Assembly (NCBI GenBank): GCA_958510825.1
Contig: OY294048.1
Span: 17,811,589 to 17,875,588 of the forward strand
Direction of reading: 5' to 3'
Length of the DNA: 64,000 nt
Source of the DNA: Brachypterus glaber
Lineage: Eukaryota; Arthropoda; Insecta; Coleoptera; Kateretidae
Made by a program: the position numbers and the translations under genes. The notes below the pieces were generated by a model, which was not told where the DNA came from, ran no database searches, and saw only the letters and a program-made list of their open reading frames with translations. Position 1 is the first letter of the stretch. Each line of letters begins with the position of its first letter. Below, one piece after another: positions 1 to 11,879 of this stretch.

Positions 1-1520
1 CAGCCAAGCAAGTTAATTTTCGAGAGGGCAATATCGGTTTACCCATGAGTGCCATACAAGGTTTTATTTAATAAATAGCTTAGGAATTCATATTTTTATT
101 AAAAATTTTAATGACATTTACAAGAAAATAATTTGACAAGTAACAGTTGAGTGGGTAAAATAAATAATTATCCACTCAATAAAGTAAAAGCCACGCGGGG
201 GTTATTATTGAGTTTATCTATTTAAAATAAAGCTGGTAATTGTCTTATTATCTGTATGTATTGGATAAATTATATTATTAAAACAAATAAATAAGACTTT
301 CTAATTTTTTATTTTACAGCTGCAATTTCTTGCGTGTTTCAGCTGCTAATGATTTAAAAAAACAACTCAAATTAAATGTAAGAGCTTTTTATCTCAAAAA
401 ATACAAAACTAAAATCTTGTAGCGCAGGTTTCTGTTCGTTAAATGCTTATTTAAAGAAAAATCTACCTAGATCTCCATATTTTTTTAGTTTAAAGCGAAT
501 GACCTTAAATGCTCGGCGCCTTTTATTCAGATAATTGAATCTTTGACAAAAACAAAAGATAAATATATTTTGAATAATTTTAATTTTTTAATTTTTTTAT
601 AGAAATGTTGTAATATAGGAGCCAACCATATTTAATAATATGCCATAACATAAATACACAACAACCAGTTGTAGAATTAAGAGGTAAACAACCTACAATT
701 TTTATAAATACAACAAGTGTTATCTTATGTCCTAGTTAGTAGTACTAACTAACTAACTTAGTACTACACTTTAGTAGAATTTGTGGTTGGCGCATATATA
801 ACAATATGTTGTTGTATTAATAACGCTATTATTCTATCAGTGTTCGCAACTGTATATGTAATATATACATTACATGTATTAATAAAGTTTGGGAAGTACG
901 TGATTTCTTGTCCAAATATTTTTACGCCTGGACCTGACCTCTGATGAAAAATAAAGACAAGTAAACTAATTATTACTGGTCTGCATTATAATTCATTAAT
1001 TTCCGCTAGATGGCACTACCGATTAAAATATCAAAATAGGTGAACTGCATTGTTTAAAAAACCTAAATGTACAGTTTTCGTCTTCTTTAGTCTTTTGTGT
1101 TCTGTGGTTTTAGTCAATATTTTTTACTTTTGAGACTGAAAAGGATAATAAATTTTTTAAACGGTGCCTTGTGAGCTATCAACAATTGTTTTTTGTGGTT
1201 GTTTTTTTTTTTTTTGGGTTACTCGTATGTGAAACTTCAGTTTTATATGATTGTGCTTTTCTTGTGAAATGAAGGAAAAATGATTTGTGGTAAATATGAA
1301 AAGAGATAAAAAACAAAATATTATTATTAAGCACATACAGGTGCTCGACACCTAGGTGCAATATGTAAATATGTAATTTAAGTTTTTAAGTTATTTAGAA
1401 AAATGTAATAGATATAAGAAAACATATTTTGTATTAAGCTGGATTTGAATAAATAAAATAAATAAATAAATAAAAAATTATAGTATTATTTTCTTCATTT
1501 GAATACAAACATCTAGATGT

Positions 1521-1870
1521 AGGTTAAATTTTGTATATTGGTATAAAATAAGCAGCCTAGCGCTTTCGGCACCATTCCGGTACCATCCTTAGGGCAGGCC
1601 TTGTTAGGGTCAGCCTACTCTTATCTATGCAGTAAATTACGGTCACATTGTATAACATTTAAACATTTAAAAATATTTACGAAACACAATTAAAATGATT
1701 TTTCTCATTTTAATTGTGTTTCATTTGGACTTTGACCGTAATTTACTACATAGATAAGAGTAGGCTGACCCTAACAAGGCCTGCCCTGAGGATGGTACCG
1801 GAATGGTGCCGAAAGCGCTAGGCTGCTAATTTTATACTTTTATTTTATACCAATATACAAAATTTAACCT
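1521..1870. repeat. Palindromic foldback MITE (~350 bp)
   Basis: Two arms of about 130 bases are near-exact reverse complements. The left begins AGGTTAAATTTTG and the right ends CAAAATTTAACCT. Inside lies a second small hairpin (1680-1724). The arms share the GC-richer stretch containing GCGCTTTCGGCACCATTCC. No coding capacity. Confidence 0.8.
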
Positions 1871-2357
1871 ATATTTAACATTTGTGGTATACTGTCAAAA
1901 AACCTTATTAATTAACAAACATCTAGGTTTCAAAAAAAATAGTATTTTATCAAACTTTAACAAACAGTTGCGAATAAAATAGTATACAGGTAGTACATTT
2001 CTTTGGCACTTCGTGCCTCGACCATTAATAAGGTCTAGGAAAAGTACTATTTTCTGAGTCGACCTGTAATCTAGTATTCTTAATTTTAAAAGCAATTCGT
2101 GGTTTCTAGGTTAAGTACTTTCAGTGTATTAAATTAATCGCTACAAAACAATTACCAACATTATATCTCGTACTATCTATGATACTATAGATTGGTTAAC
2201 TTAACTTTGAACAGTGAGCGTTGGTAGTGTGGAAATTAATTGAGATAATATTATTTAGAGGGTAATTTATTTTAATTATAAGTGCACACAAAGAACAATA
2301 GTCTTCAAATAAGTTTATTGATTTTCTTAAAAATATTATTTTCGTTTAAAGCCAATA

Positions 2358-2515
2358 GGGAACGTTCAAGTATTACGTAACGCTCCTAGGGAGGGGGTGG
2401 GGGTCACTTTGGAGTGTTACGCCCATGTTAATGGTATAGGAAAATAGGGTTACAGGGGGGGGCGTGGGGGTCCAAATTGATCAAAATTTGCATTACGCAA
2501 TACTTGAACGTTCCC
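2358..2515. mobile_element. 158-bp MITE, GGGAACGTTC family, copy 1
   Basis: The ends are inverted (GGGAACGTTCAAGTATTACG and its complement). The flanks carry ATA on both sides, a possible 3-bp target duplication. A second complete copy is at 17591-17746. GGG-initial ends with a 3-bp duplication resemble PIF/Harbinger MITEs; no transposase is present. Confidence 0.75.
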
Positions 2516-3508
2516 ATACAAGAGTTTCTTTTAGTATTCTTAAGACCTTTCCATATATTCTTTTAAGAAAAGCAACGTTATAAAGCTTAATTTATAATAA
2601 TTTTAACAGTCTTGGGTATAAAATACCTTGTAAAAAGATCCCTTTATGACTATAAATAAATACAAATAAATAAAAATACAAATAAGTATTTAAGGGGACT
2701 TTTCGTTTCATCATAAAAAAAATGAACTTTTTTTTTTTTGCGAAAAGAATATTGTATTTATTGAACAGATTTATTTTGGACATATTTATAAAACATATTA
2801 AGAATATAATTTTTTTTGCATTTTTAGTACATCTTGACCACTTCGGAGGGCGTCTTACAAAAGACACCTTATATAAACGGCTCCACAGTTTTTAGGCTTC
2901 CTGTAATAGATAATAAATTTTCAATAAATAAAATTGCATGAAGGCGGACAAAAATAATTAGTTATTATTAGTTTTTTTTTCATTAATATATTTATGTAAA
3001 CATAGTTTCCAATTTTATCATTTTATTTTTACGGTAAAGAATTATTATTGCAGCCCCATTATTTTTTTGTACTTTTTGTTTCTTTATTAATAAAAAATTA
3101 AAGAGACGTTCAAGTATTACGTAACGCACTTTTTGGTCAAATTTTGCCACTGACGTGTAGTTTTTAAACAAATCAGGGATCAATGAGGTCCTTTATTATC
3201 AAACTTGTTTAAATCGCAAAAAAAATTAAGAAAAACAGTCGGGTTAAGGGTATCAGACAATATTATGATTTCGTTTGATGTGCAAAGTCAAACCCTCCAG
3301 ACTCCCCACCACTGGACATAAAAAGATGTATGTAATTTGTTTATAAAGCATAGTAGTATTACATATATATGCTTTATAATATAACGTCAAGTTATTTTGG
3401 AGAATTTTAATTTTACTAAATTATTGGTTTTATGGCAAATTTAAAATTTTTGGAATTTATCGCAGTTTGTGAAAAAGTACATGGAATGAATGGTATATAA
3501 TATTGGCC
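2501..3508. repeat. ~1-kb direct duplication, copy 1 (uninterrupted)
   Basis: The block runs from the MITE end through a stretch with (AAATA)n-rich sequence to the words TATAATATTGGCC. It recurs at 3553-6224 with an initial offset of 1052-1053 bases. This copy lacks the two insertions seen in copy 2, so it serves as the empty-site reference. A MITE end remnant follows it (to ~3566). Confidence 0.8.
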
Positions 3509-4529
3509 GGGGGAGGTGGGGGTCCAAAATGATCAAAATTATCATTAAGTAATACTTGAACGTTCCCATTCAAAAAGTTTCTTTTAGTATTCTTAATACC
3601 TTTCCATATATTCTTTTAAAAAAGACAACGTTATTAAGCTTAATTTATAATAATTTTAACAGTCTTGGGTATAAAATACCTTGTAAAAAGGTCCCTTTAT
3701 GACTATAAATAAATACAAATAAATACAAATAAAAATAAGTATTTAAGGGGACTTTTCGTTTCATAATTAAAAAAAATAAAGTTAATTTTTTTTTGTGAAA
3801 AGAATATTGTATTTATTGAACTGATTTATTTTGGACATATTTATAAAACATATTAAGAATATTTTTTTTTTTGCATTTTTAGTACATCCTGACCACTTCG
3901 CAGGGCTTTACAAAAGACACTTTATATAAACGGCTCCACAGTTTTTAGGCTTCCTGTAATAGATAATAAATTTTCAATAAATAAAATTGCAGTCAATAAG
4001 GTGGACAAAAATAATTAGTTATTATTAGTTTTTTTTTCATAAATATATTTATGTAAACATAGTTTCCAATTTAATCATTTTATTTTTACGGTAAAGAATT
4101 ATTATTGCAGCCCCATTAATTTTTTGTACTTTTTGTTTCTTTATTAATGAAAAATTAAATTGACCTTCAAGTATTACGTAACTCACTTTTTGGTCAAATT
4201 TTGCCACTGTCCTTGTAGTTTTGAAACAAATCAGGGATCACGGAGGTCCTTTATTATCAAACTAGTTTAAATCGCAAAAAAAAACTTGAGAAGAACAGTC
4301 GGGTTAAGGGTATCAGACAATATTATGATTTCGTTTGACATGTGCAAAGTCAAACCCTCCAGACTCCCCACCACTGGACATAAAAATGTATGTAATTTGT
4401 TTATAAAGCATATTATTATTACATATATATATGCTTTATATAATTATATATTTCAGAATTAGTCAATCTAACATGTCAACGTCAAGTTATTTTGGAAAAT
4501 TTTAATTTTACTAAATTATTGGTTTTATG

Positions 4530-4660
4530 CTTAAATAGAATCAGTATAAGGAAAAAGAGTGGTACTTATTTGTAAATATTGTAGATATGATGAACAGTAA
4601 AGTAGCAAGTGGCAGAAATGCTTAAATGCGATGCCAAAAATTTGAAGAAGAAGAAGAAGA
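4530..4660 (+). mobile_element. Short 3'-end retroposon insertion with (GAA)n tail
   Basis: The 131-bp segment ends in GAAGAAGAAGAAGA and is flanked by an exact 12-bp direct repeat ATTGGTTTTATG (4518-4529 and 4661-4672). Copy 1 of the duplication has that 12-mer once. This is the signature of target-primed insertion of a 5'-truncated LINE or a SINE with a simple-repeat tail. The parent family is not recognised. Confidence 0.75.
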
Positions 4661-4677
4661 ATTGGTTTTATGGCAAA

Positions 4678-6155
4678 GGACATGGCACAATTTATAGGGA
4701 ATTTTGGCCCTCGGTGAAATTCGCTAAATTTTTTATATGTTTTAGTTTATACTTTTTTAAAAGGAATTAGGAACGTTTCAAGCACTTTGTATGTACAGTT
4801 TTTTTTCTATAAGGAAAATAAAAAAATATTTTTGCCCTACACTCCTCATAAAAATATTTTTCTAGTAGGCATTGTTTCGTTTGACAACTTGTCAGTGAAG
4901 GATATTCTGACGTATTTTTGAAGTTTTTTAGACTAAATTGTCAGTTTTATTGGGAAAAAGTAATGAAATACATATTGAAATTGGACAGAATAATTAAATA
5001 AGATGAAGATAAGTGCAACAGAAATACTTCTTAAGGACTAAATTAGTGAAATACGTGAAATAAGTTATTTGCTAACCAGGTAAAAAGTACTAAAACGTAT
5101 ATAAAATTGAGCTAAAGAATGAAATAAGAAGAAAAGCAGAATAGAAATACGTTTTAAGGGAATCGTTTGTAAAATAATAAGCAATTTTAATGCCGAAAGT
5201 GTATCCCTTATTTTTTGTAAGGCAAAAAAAAACAATTATTTCCAAAATTCTACATAGAAGAAATTGAATATGTGTTTTTGTAATATAATGTACTGGAACC
5301 CATGTTAAAACTCCAGAACTTAATAAAATAATAAAATAAGAAGTAAAACAGAAGAGAAAAACTAAGTTGAAAGTGAAATACTGTGTTTCTGCATAGAATA
5401 AATTATCCAATATAACTATCATACCGAGGGCTTCATAACAGGGCTGTATCAACCGTGTTAACATGTAGCAGATATGCCCCTTTGCTATGAAGCCCTCGAT
5501 ATGATTTAAAATATGAACACTAAAAAAAAGGATCCATGAATCAAGAAAATGCATCTTTCGATTATATTTTAAGCCAAATTCTCTTATTTTTGGACTAGCA
5601 TTTCTTATGAACCTAATAACTGGCGCGGGTCTTTGAATGGAAATCCGCGCTCTTCATTTAAGATGTTAGCCTTAAAATAAGAGAATATGGTGTTGTACTT
5701 ATCAAAAGACATGTGTCCTTGATTCAATTCTTTTTCACAGTATTACATTAGGACATTTTTATAAAAAAATAAATAAAATGTTTTCATTTCCTCCCATTCG
5801 GGGCATCTGCTGTTGACCACCTTGACGGTTGCATACAAAGCAATTTACTTGAAAAAAGGCTCTAAAAGCCATGCTAAATTAATTTTATATTACTAATAAT
5901 ATATAAAAAAATTGACATACATCAGTTTGACTTATACCAATCAAGCTTTTTTCTTAATCATTAAGCTAATTAAACTTATTTTTATGAGGAGTTTGGGGCA
6001 AAAATATTTTTTTATTTTCGTTATAGAAAAAAAACTGTACATACAAAGTGCTTGAAACGTTCCTAATTCCTTTTTAAAAAGCATAAACTAAAACATATAA
6101 AAAATTTAGCGAATTTCACCGAGGGCCAAAATTCCCTATAAATTGTGCCATGTCC
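4678..6155. mobile_element. 1.48-kb inverted-repeat transposon with ~185-bp arms
   Basis: The arms at 4678-4862 and 5981-6155 are reverse complements, starting GGACATGGCACAATTTATAG. The empty paralogue near 3435-3450 reads ATGGCAAATTTAAAA. Here the element sits between ATGGCAAA and TTTAAAAC, so insertion appears precise with no visible target duplication. The interior is non-coding and contains two small hairpins: 5418-5505 (around CGAGGGCTTCATA) and 5579-5696 (CTCTTATTTT arms). Confidence 0.75.
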
Positions 6156-6289
6156 TTTAAAACTTTTGGAATTTATCTCAGTTTGTGAAAAAGTGCATGG
6201 AATGTATGGTATATAATATTGGCCGAAAGAGTATTTTTTGAGAAAAAAAAATGGAATGGTTGGATTAGGTTTAAAGCACTTAAATTATT

Positions 6290-6385
6290 TGTAATATTGT
6301 CAGTCCAGTATGGTATAAAACACCTTTGAAGGTCCCGAACGACTTTAAATAAACAAATAAAATAAATAAATAAATAAATATATAA
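6290..6385 (+). repeat. LINE-like 3' tail with (AAATA)n
   Basis: The words GGTATAAAACACC and CTTTAAATAAA are followed by a run of AAATA units. The same layout occurs inside both copies of the 1-kb duplication (near 2620-2680 and 3665-3740). It looks like the end of a non-LTR element; no coding part is attached. Confidence 0.4.
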
Positions 6386-6862
6386 ATTTTTGGCTGTATC
6401 TGTATTATTTATATAAAAATTTTAATGACACGAAAAAAGTGCCATATTTGGAGTTTGTGGCCCTGTAAAAAAATTACTAGGGTAGATATTTAAAATCTGA
6501 AAGTTATGGCATAAATAATTTTTATTTAGAAATATTTTCATAAAAAATGTTTTTCTGAAATCTTGCAGATTTTTGTTTTAGCCTTGAATGCATACAACAA
6601 ATACAATGTGCGCTATATCTCAATATTTTGAGGGTCAACAATTTTCATTGCCATATTTGTTTGCAGCGACCAAAAATATGAAAAAATATAGTCTGGTTTA
6701 TAAAAAACTAAATTATTTTTTTGTGGTCCTGTGTCGATTATAATCGACGTTGCTATTACAAATACTAATCAAAATTGCACTGATATCACTGCATACAGCT
6801 GATTTATTATAGAAGTAGAAGAAAAAATAATCGTTTGGACTTTTTAAAGTTTACGCCTTTAA

Positions 6863-7000
6863 AAGCGAATTAAAAAAGAAGCAATTCTAACAGCAAGACT
6901 AAATTATGGATTTAGTATAGCTAATGAATTGGATATTTCAACGAATACGGTTTGCCGCGCGAAAAACAGAATAGAAGAACAAGGTGTAATATCTAAATAA
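6863..7000 (+). pseudogene. Helix-turn-helix fragment, transposase-like N-terminus remnant
   Basis: Read in frame from 6863 this gives 45 residues and then a stop at 6998. The segment is basic and has the helix-turn-helix pattern AILTARLNYGFSIANELDIS followed by a TNTVCRAK recognition-helix-like stretch. Such domains start many insect DNA-transposon proteins. A stop codon lies directly upstream and there is no start codon, so it is a remnant or an isolated exon. A possible donor (CAAG|GTGTAA) lies near its end. The family is not identified. Confidence 0.4.
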
Positions 7001-7158
7001 TTTTTCACATTTTGCTTGAAGTCAAGTTTTTGTATAAAATAAACAAAACGGGACATGACATTCTAAATATAGGTAACCAAACCGTGAAATGAGGACTGGT
7101 ATTTTAGAATAATAAAGAATAATTCTTTAAATTTATTCCTGTTAAATTTTAAGCAAGA

Positions 7159-7356
7159 ATGTTTCTGGAAAAACAGTCGAGGAGTATTTTAGTTCCTTCG
7201 CGATATGCCAAACATGTATTCGTTAAACATGGCCATCACCAAGGAATTTTAACAGTATCATCTGTTGCGATTTTGCTGTTAATGGTTATGAATATCTTAG
7301 ACCACCTTCTACCAATATCCACTGTAAGTTTGCTTTGGACATTCTTTGAAAGATAA
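7159..7356 (+). CDS. Unidentified short ORF, possible first exon
   Basis: It is open for 65 codons from ATG. The first ~25 residues are basic (KQSRSILVPSRYAKHVFVKH), and a hydrophobic stretch follows (about residues 32-45). A good splice-donor word GTAAGT lies at about 7323, so the coding part may end there. It lies just inside the right terminal repeat of the 7.6-kb element, 160 bases after the helix-turn-helix remnant. No family is recognised, and chance cannot be excluded. Confidence 0.2.
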   Translation: MFLEKQSRSILVPSRYAKHVFVKHGHHQGILTVSSVAILLLMVMNILDHLLPISTVSLLWTFFER

Positions 7357-7604
7357 TAATATAATAAGACAATTACCAGCTTTATTTTAAATAGATAAAC
7401 TCAATAATAACCCCCGCGTGTCTTTTACTTTATTGAGTGGATAATTATTTATTTTACCCACTCAACTGTCAAATTATTTTCTTGTAAATGTCATTAAAAT
7501 TTTTAATAAAAATATGAATTCCTAAGCTAATGATTGGACAAAACCTTGTGTGGCACTCATGGGTAAACCGATATTGCCCTTTTGAAAATTAACCTGCTTG
7601 GCTG

Positions 7605-7700
7605 ACGCCAGGTTAATTTTCTCATGAGCAATATCTTACTTTACCCACTAGTACCATAAATAACTATTATTATTTCAAAATGACAGCATGCCTAACCTTA
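7605..7700 (+). repeat. Decayed second terminal-repeat fragment
   Basis: Directly outside the 7604 boundary the sequence again reads GGTTAATTTTCTCATGAGCA and TTTACCCACTAGT. This resembles the outer ~50 bases of the big terminal repeat in the orientation of the left copy. It suggests tandem or nested insertion of the same family. Confidence 0.45.
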
Positions 7701-8230
7701 TTTTTAAAAAATATCAAATAACTCATTTGTCTCGATCTACATAACTTTAATTTTAAATATTGGGTATTCCGCAAGGATCTTTGCTGTAGCTGAATTTTTT
7801 GACCGTGATGGTAGTATGTATACAATTTTGCAATTTTGGCGAAGGCGCTAATATTAAAATACAGTGTGGAATTTTCAAAATTAATAAATTCAAGAAAACG
7901 TTAAAAAAAATCCGGATAGGACAATTTTTGTTTGAGCAGGACGTCTTTTGATTTTACTTACTTATGTCGTAACCTTTTGTCGTCAATATACAAAATAAAT
8001 AAATTGCAGCGCGTGCTCAAAATGACAGATAGACTTAATATTAATAAAAATGTTATAAGAAAATCAATAAAAAAACACACCCTGTATGTGCGTATGGAGT
8101 CCGTATTATGGACAAAAAATACGTTTTTTCGCATTCAGAGCGAAATAAATCTGCAAAACATGTCAGGGTGCTCTGAAAATAGATTCAACCCGAAAGGAAT
8201 TTTACTCGGGGTTTCTTTTTATATTTTGCT
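7701..8230. other. Unassigned AT-rich stretch
   Basis: No convincing gene or bounded repeat. The 100-codon open frame at 7932-8234 has ordinary AT-rich composition and no recognisable motif. Confidence 0.4.
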
Positions 8231-8650
8231 TTAGTCCAGTCAAATAACGAGGAAATTCTATGTTGAAATTGCATTAAACACACACTGGCTGATATTTTAA
8301 AGGGTTTGTTTGTTTGTTTGTTTTTACCCTCGTACTATTCTACTTAATTAAGCATCCCCTAAGTCCAGGACTTTTGTGGGTAGCATTGGAACAGAGCACT
8401 TCTGTTAGTTTTTCACCGGGTGATTTTCGTAAGGGGTGTCCTTTCTTAAATTTTTTGGGTAGGTTCCATTGACCTAAACCATTATATTCTAGAAATAGTC
8501 CAGTCAAATAATAAATGTACATTGCATAAATGCCCACAGGCTGATGGTTTTAAGGTTAGTAGTGAATGGTAACAGAACACTCCTGTTAGTTTTTCACCGG
8601 GCGATTTGTGTTAGGGTTGTTCGCTATCTTGAATTTTAGTGGTGAGTGCA
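8231..8650 (+). repeat. Degenerate tandem duplication (two units)
   Basis: TAGTCCAGTCAAATAA starts both units (8232 and ~8496). Both contain CTGTTAGTTTTTCACCGGG (near 8402 and 8585). A (GTTT)n run interrupts the first unit near 8306. Confidence 0.55.
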
Positions 8651-9712
8651 GTTATCTCGCTAAATATACGTCTTACGGTAAAAATGCGTAACACCAATTT
8701 TTTCAAGGAGCAAATTTCTAATAGTTTTTGTTGGTATTATTTTCTTATTATATTAATAACAATCGAGTTATATTCAAAAATAGACATGTTGCAGGTGAAA
8801 TGTTTTTTTCCATTTTTCAGCCAAATTATAATTATTCATCGGAGGATAAAAGTGGTTATAAGCAAACTTGTAGCTCTGTATGGTTACAGACCCGACTTTC
8901 AGCACTCACTATAACCGTACCACAATACTTATGAAAATTCAAAATTTTTAAACTTATAGAAAAAAAGAAATAATTGCCACACGGGACAAGCGTCAAACAA
9001 AATCAGGAATTTAGCAATGTTTATTATACGTAGCAACCCCTGGTGAGGGTTAAATTTTATCAAAGATACTGACTTGATTTTTATAATAAAATAAATTTTA
9101 CGTTTAAATTTCACTTTTATAAATGTTATTGATGTTTATTTTGTTGGATCGTGTAAAAACCGTAATAAGCATCACGGCCATTAAGTGCTTTACCGGTTTC
9201 GAATAGTATTGGAGATTTCGACTTCGTCTCAATCTCCAAAATAATCCTCAACCAGTAAAATGCACTTACTGCCCTGAATACTTAAATAACTATTCTGATT
9301 TACGTTGTCAACAAAAAAAGATACTATCTTTTAGATTGATTTGTTTTGAGTAAAGTTTTTTATATAAACATGTGCTTAAAAATGCATAATTTCAAAGTTA
9401 TGGGCATATTAGTAAAACGCATAGTCAGTTCTACACTGACTGGTTGAACTTATTTTTAAAAAAACGCGGTGCACCGTCAGATTGATAGACTAATAAATTT
9501 TAAACCGAATAAAAAATCACTCCATGCATGCAGATTTAAACAATTACTTGTATCGATTTACAATTCTTCACTGAATATAAAAACAAAAATTATGTTTTTA
9601 AGCCAAGTGTGAAAAATAGCAGGCATTGAATTTAACAAGTTGACCCCCGGTATGTTATACTTTTATTCACAACCATTTAGTAATTGGCTAACTTCATAAT
9701 ATGAAGTTATAT
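8651..9712. other. Unassigned AT-rich stretch with one GC-richer hairpin
   Basis: No gene seen. At 9208-9241 a small hairpin (GGAGATTTCGACTTCG with its complement) lies next to TACCGGTTTCG. These words resemble Penelope-type repeats, but no bounded element was found. Confidence 0.35.
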
Positions 9713-10495
9713 GCAGTGCAGTCCAAAAGTCAACCCCCCCCTTTTAACCTCTGAACGAGTTGAGATATCGACTTCAAATTTAGAACTCTTAAATAAGACA
9801 AGTTAAACTATCTTTTAGCGTATATTTGATATTTTCAGCTCTTAAAATGTGGGCAGGGGGTATGGGGGGACATTTTTTTAAATGGAAAGGGGGGTCGTGT
9901 GATACATCATTTTAAAGCTTATAAAATTCTCTATTTAAACTAACATTTTTAAATTTTTTAAAAATGTTTTTTAAGGTTTTGATTTTTCAATTTTTACTTT
10001 TATATTTTATAATTCTAAAATTAAAAGTATTGAAATACATATTTTTTTTTCAATTTTTTTTTTTTTTGTACTAAAACATTCGATTTTTTAAGTTTTTTTT
10101 TATAAATTTTTATTTATGTCAACTAAAATTAGTTTAAGAGTATAATTAACATTTTTTTATGATGAAATTAGGCATTTTTAAAAAATTATTTGTTTTTTTA
10201 GAGGAATTTTGACCATTTTCAACCCCATTTTATACCCAATTTTTTTTTTTAATTTAAAAATTTGGAGCTAAATGAAAAATTTTATAAGCTTTAAAATGAT
10301 GTATTACACGACCCCCCTTTCCATTTAAAAAAATGTGCCCCCATGCCCCCCTGCCCACATTTTAAAAGCTAAAATTATTAAATATATGTTAAAAGATAGT
10401 TTAAGTTGTCTAATTTAAAAGTTCCAAATTTGAAGTCGATATCTCAACTGGTTCAAAAGTTAAGAGGGGGGGGGTGACTTTTGGACCGCTCTGTA
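9713..10495. mobile_element. Foldback element, GCGGTCC/poly-C family, copy A
   Basis: Arms of about 330 bases are reverse complements. The ends read CAGTGCAGTCCAAAAGTCAA and GACTTTTGGACCGCTCTG, followed by C-rich and G-rich blocks. Two more full copies are at 25444-26168 and 59849-60597, all flanked by TA. The interior is AT-rich and non-coding. The TA target suggests the Tc1/mariner group, but no transposase is present. Confidence 0.8.
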
Positions 10496-10544
10496 TATTA
10501 TATACATAAAAGTAGGAAAATGATTTATTATTAACTGCTGTAGT

Positions 10545-10902
10545 AGCAGTAGTAAGGGTGGGGAGGCTACAAGCCAGGCAACTAGGCCATTATGGCCCTT
10601 TTTGCCAGCCCCGAGCTGTCCCAGCCACATATCTACCCTACTCCCTGCCTAAACCTGCCGGACCTCCTTATAAAGGTCGCGATATCTGTCCAGGCAAGGG
10701 TACCCGACTCCTCTCTTCGGAGCGTTGCCACTCCGAAGATCTCCTGTCGTATTCTGCCGAACCGATCGCATTGTCCTAGGAAATGGAAGGGCGATTCTTC
10801 GTCTATCCCGCAACCCGAATTATTAACTGCAACTTTCCAAAAAGATAGAAACACCTCATTTTCCTCCCTTGGTCGGGAAGGCTCTTGTAGAGCTAACTTC
10901 AT
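10545..10902 (-). pseudogene. LINE ORF2 C-terminal fragment (R1/Jockey-like)
   Basis: On the minus strand 10902-10633 is open for 89 codons. It contains the pattern C-G-x-D/E-E-S-P-F-H-F-L-x-x-C (residues about 31-45), then IATFIRRSGRF near the end. Many non-LTR retrotransposon polymerases finish with such a zinc-knuckle-like CxxC...H...C block and an LxxFIRxSGR tail. The stretch is much richer in G+C than its surroundings, which marks it as a separate insertion. Downstream (to ~10545) looks like a 3' untranslated region. It is 5'-truncated and non-functional. Confidence 0.6.
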
Positions 10903-10919
10903 ATATGTGACTTATTAAA

Positions 10920-11540
10920 TTTATTGACTTGTATGACAAAAGTTTTAAATACATTTACTTCCAACTTTATAGGTTATTATATTACTAATTTGGGGTTTAT
11001 TTAAATGTGATTTAGTTAAAACAAAAAATACATTACAGTATAAGTATAACTTGATATAACAAATAACCAAAAATAGGTTTAAAGTAAGATAAAATCAATT
11101 TCTTTATTTAGATACCTTGTTAGCCATTATTTGTTTACTTCAGTGTATTTCTTTGGGGCCTACTATAATCAAAATTGTTATTATGCTTTATCTATAAGTG
11201 TATAAATTACGATATTCTTATTTTCTTCGTATTTTGCACCGAAAACTATAAAAAAATAGTTTATTTAATTCCAAAATGTAACAATAATGTTTCAATAAAA
11301 ATCAGCTGTTCGAAAATATAAAAAAAAACAGGTGCTGCCATCTATCGCTAAACTAACGAAGTAACGTATTCTAGTATTAGAGAAAACATTTAAATGTATT
11401 CCTTAATTTATATTGAAAACAAAGTTTATTTTATTGATTTCTATTTATTATTCTATATTCAAAAAGCAGCAAAATTCAAACTGTTTTTGTAGTGGGAAAG
11501 AGGCAAATAATTGTAAATAAAACAGGTATGGTTATGAATA
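10920..11540. other. Unassigned AT-rich stretch
   Basis: No gene, bounded repeat or RNA feature is seen here. Confidence 0.4.
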
Positions 11541-11671
11541 AAATAGTATACAAACCTCTGCGGAAAATTCATTTTTCCTTCGGGAATTAGCTGACCGCTC
11601 TTCTAACGCCCCTTGGTCAGCTAACCTTCCTTCAGGAAATAAAACTTTTTTCACCTTATTATGTAATATAC
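11541..11671. repeat. Variable-core hairpin element (AATAGTATAC ends)
   Basis: It begins AAATAGTATACAAAC and ends TTATGTAATATAC, the shared ends of the family also seen at 17461, 24771, 34211 and 54631. The core here contains the stem TTAGCTGACC / GGTCAGCTAA around a C-rich loop. Confidence 0.55.
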
Positions 11672-11879
11672 AATTTCGCGACCCTTAAGCCCGCAATGTT
11701 TTAATTATCTTTTTGTATTTTTTTATCTTCATTTTGAGGTGATAAATTTTTTATTCGCCTTAAAATATAGTCTTTCTAGCTACCATTAGTTATAACAAAA
11801 TCCCTTTTTTGGAACCCTCTAGAATCTTTAGTTAAAAGATAGTTATTTATATTACGAGAGAGAAAACTATTGCCCATGA

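Larger units (their letters stand above)
3553..6224. repeat. ~1-kb direct duplication, copy 2 (interrupted by two insertions)
   Basis: It aligns with 2501-3508 up to about 4529. It is then broken by a 131-bp retroposon-like insertion and a 1478-bp inverted-repeat element, and the alignment resumes at 6156 and ends at 6224. Confidence 0.8.
1..7604. mobile_element. 7.6-kb element or composite bounded by ~245-bp terminal inverted repeats
   Basis: Positions 1-251 reappear as the reverse complement at 7361-7604. The outer ends read CAGCCAAGCA and TGCTTGGCTG. The left end coincides with the window edge, so a target duplication cannot be checked. The interior holds a palindromic MITE, a ~1-kb direct duplication with nested insertions, a helix-turn-helix remnant (6863-7000) and a short ORF (7159-7356), but no intact transposase. 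It could be one non-autonomous DNA transposon with a long history of insertions, or two separate copies of a terminal-repeat element. The inverted repeats are seen directly; the single-element reading is inference. Confidence 0.5.

Noticed and set aside
9175..9260. Second hammerhead ribozyme (CGAAACCGGTA on the minus strand)
   Set aside because: No CUGANGA core lies upstream and the cleavage triplet is GTA followed by A, not GTC; at best a decayed Penelope-type repeat.
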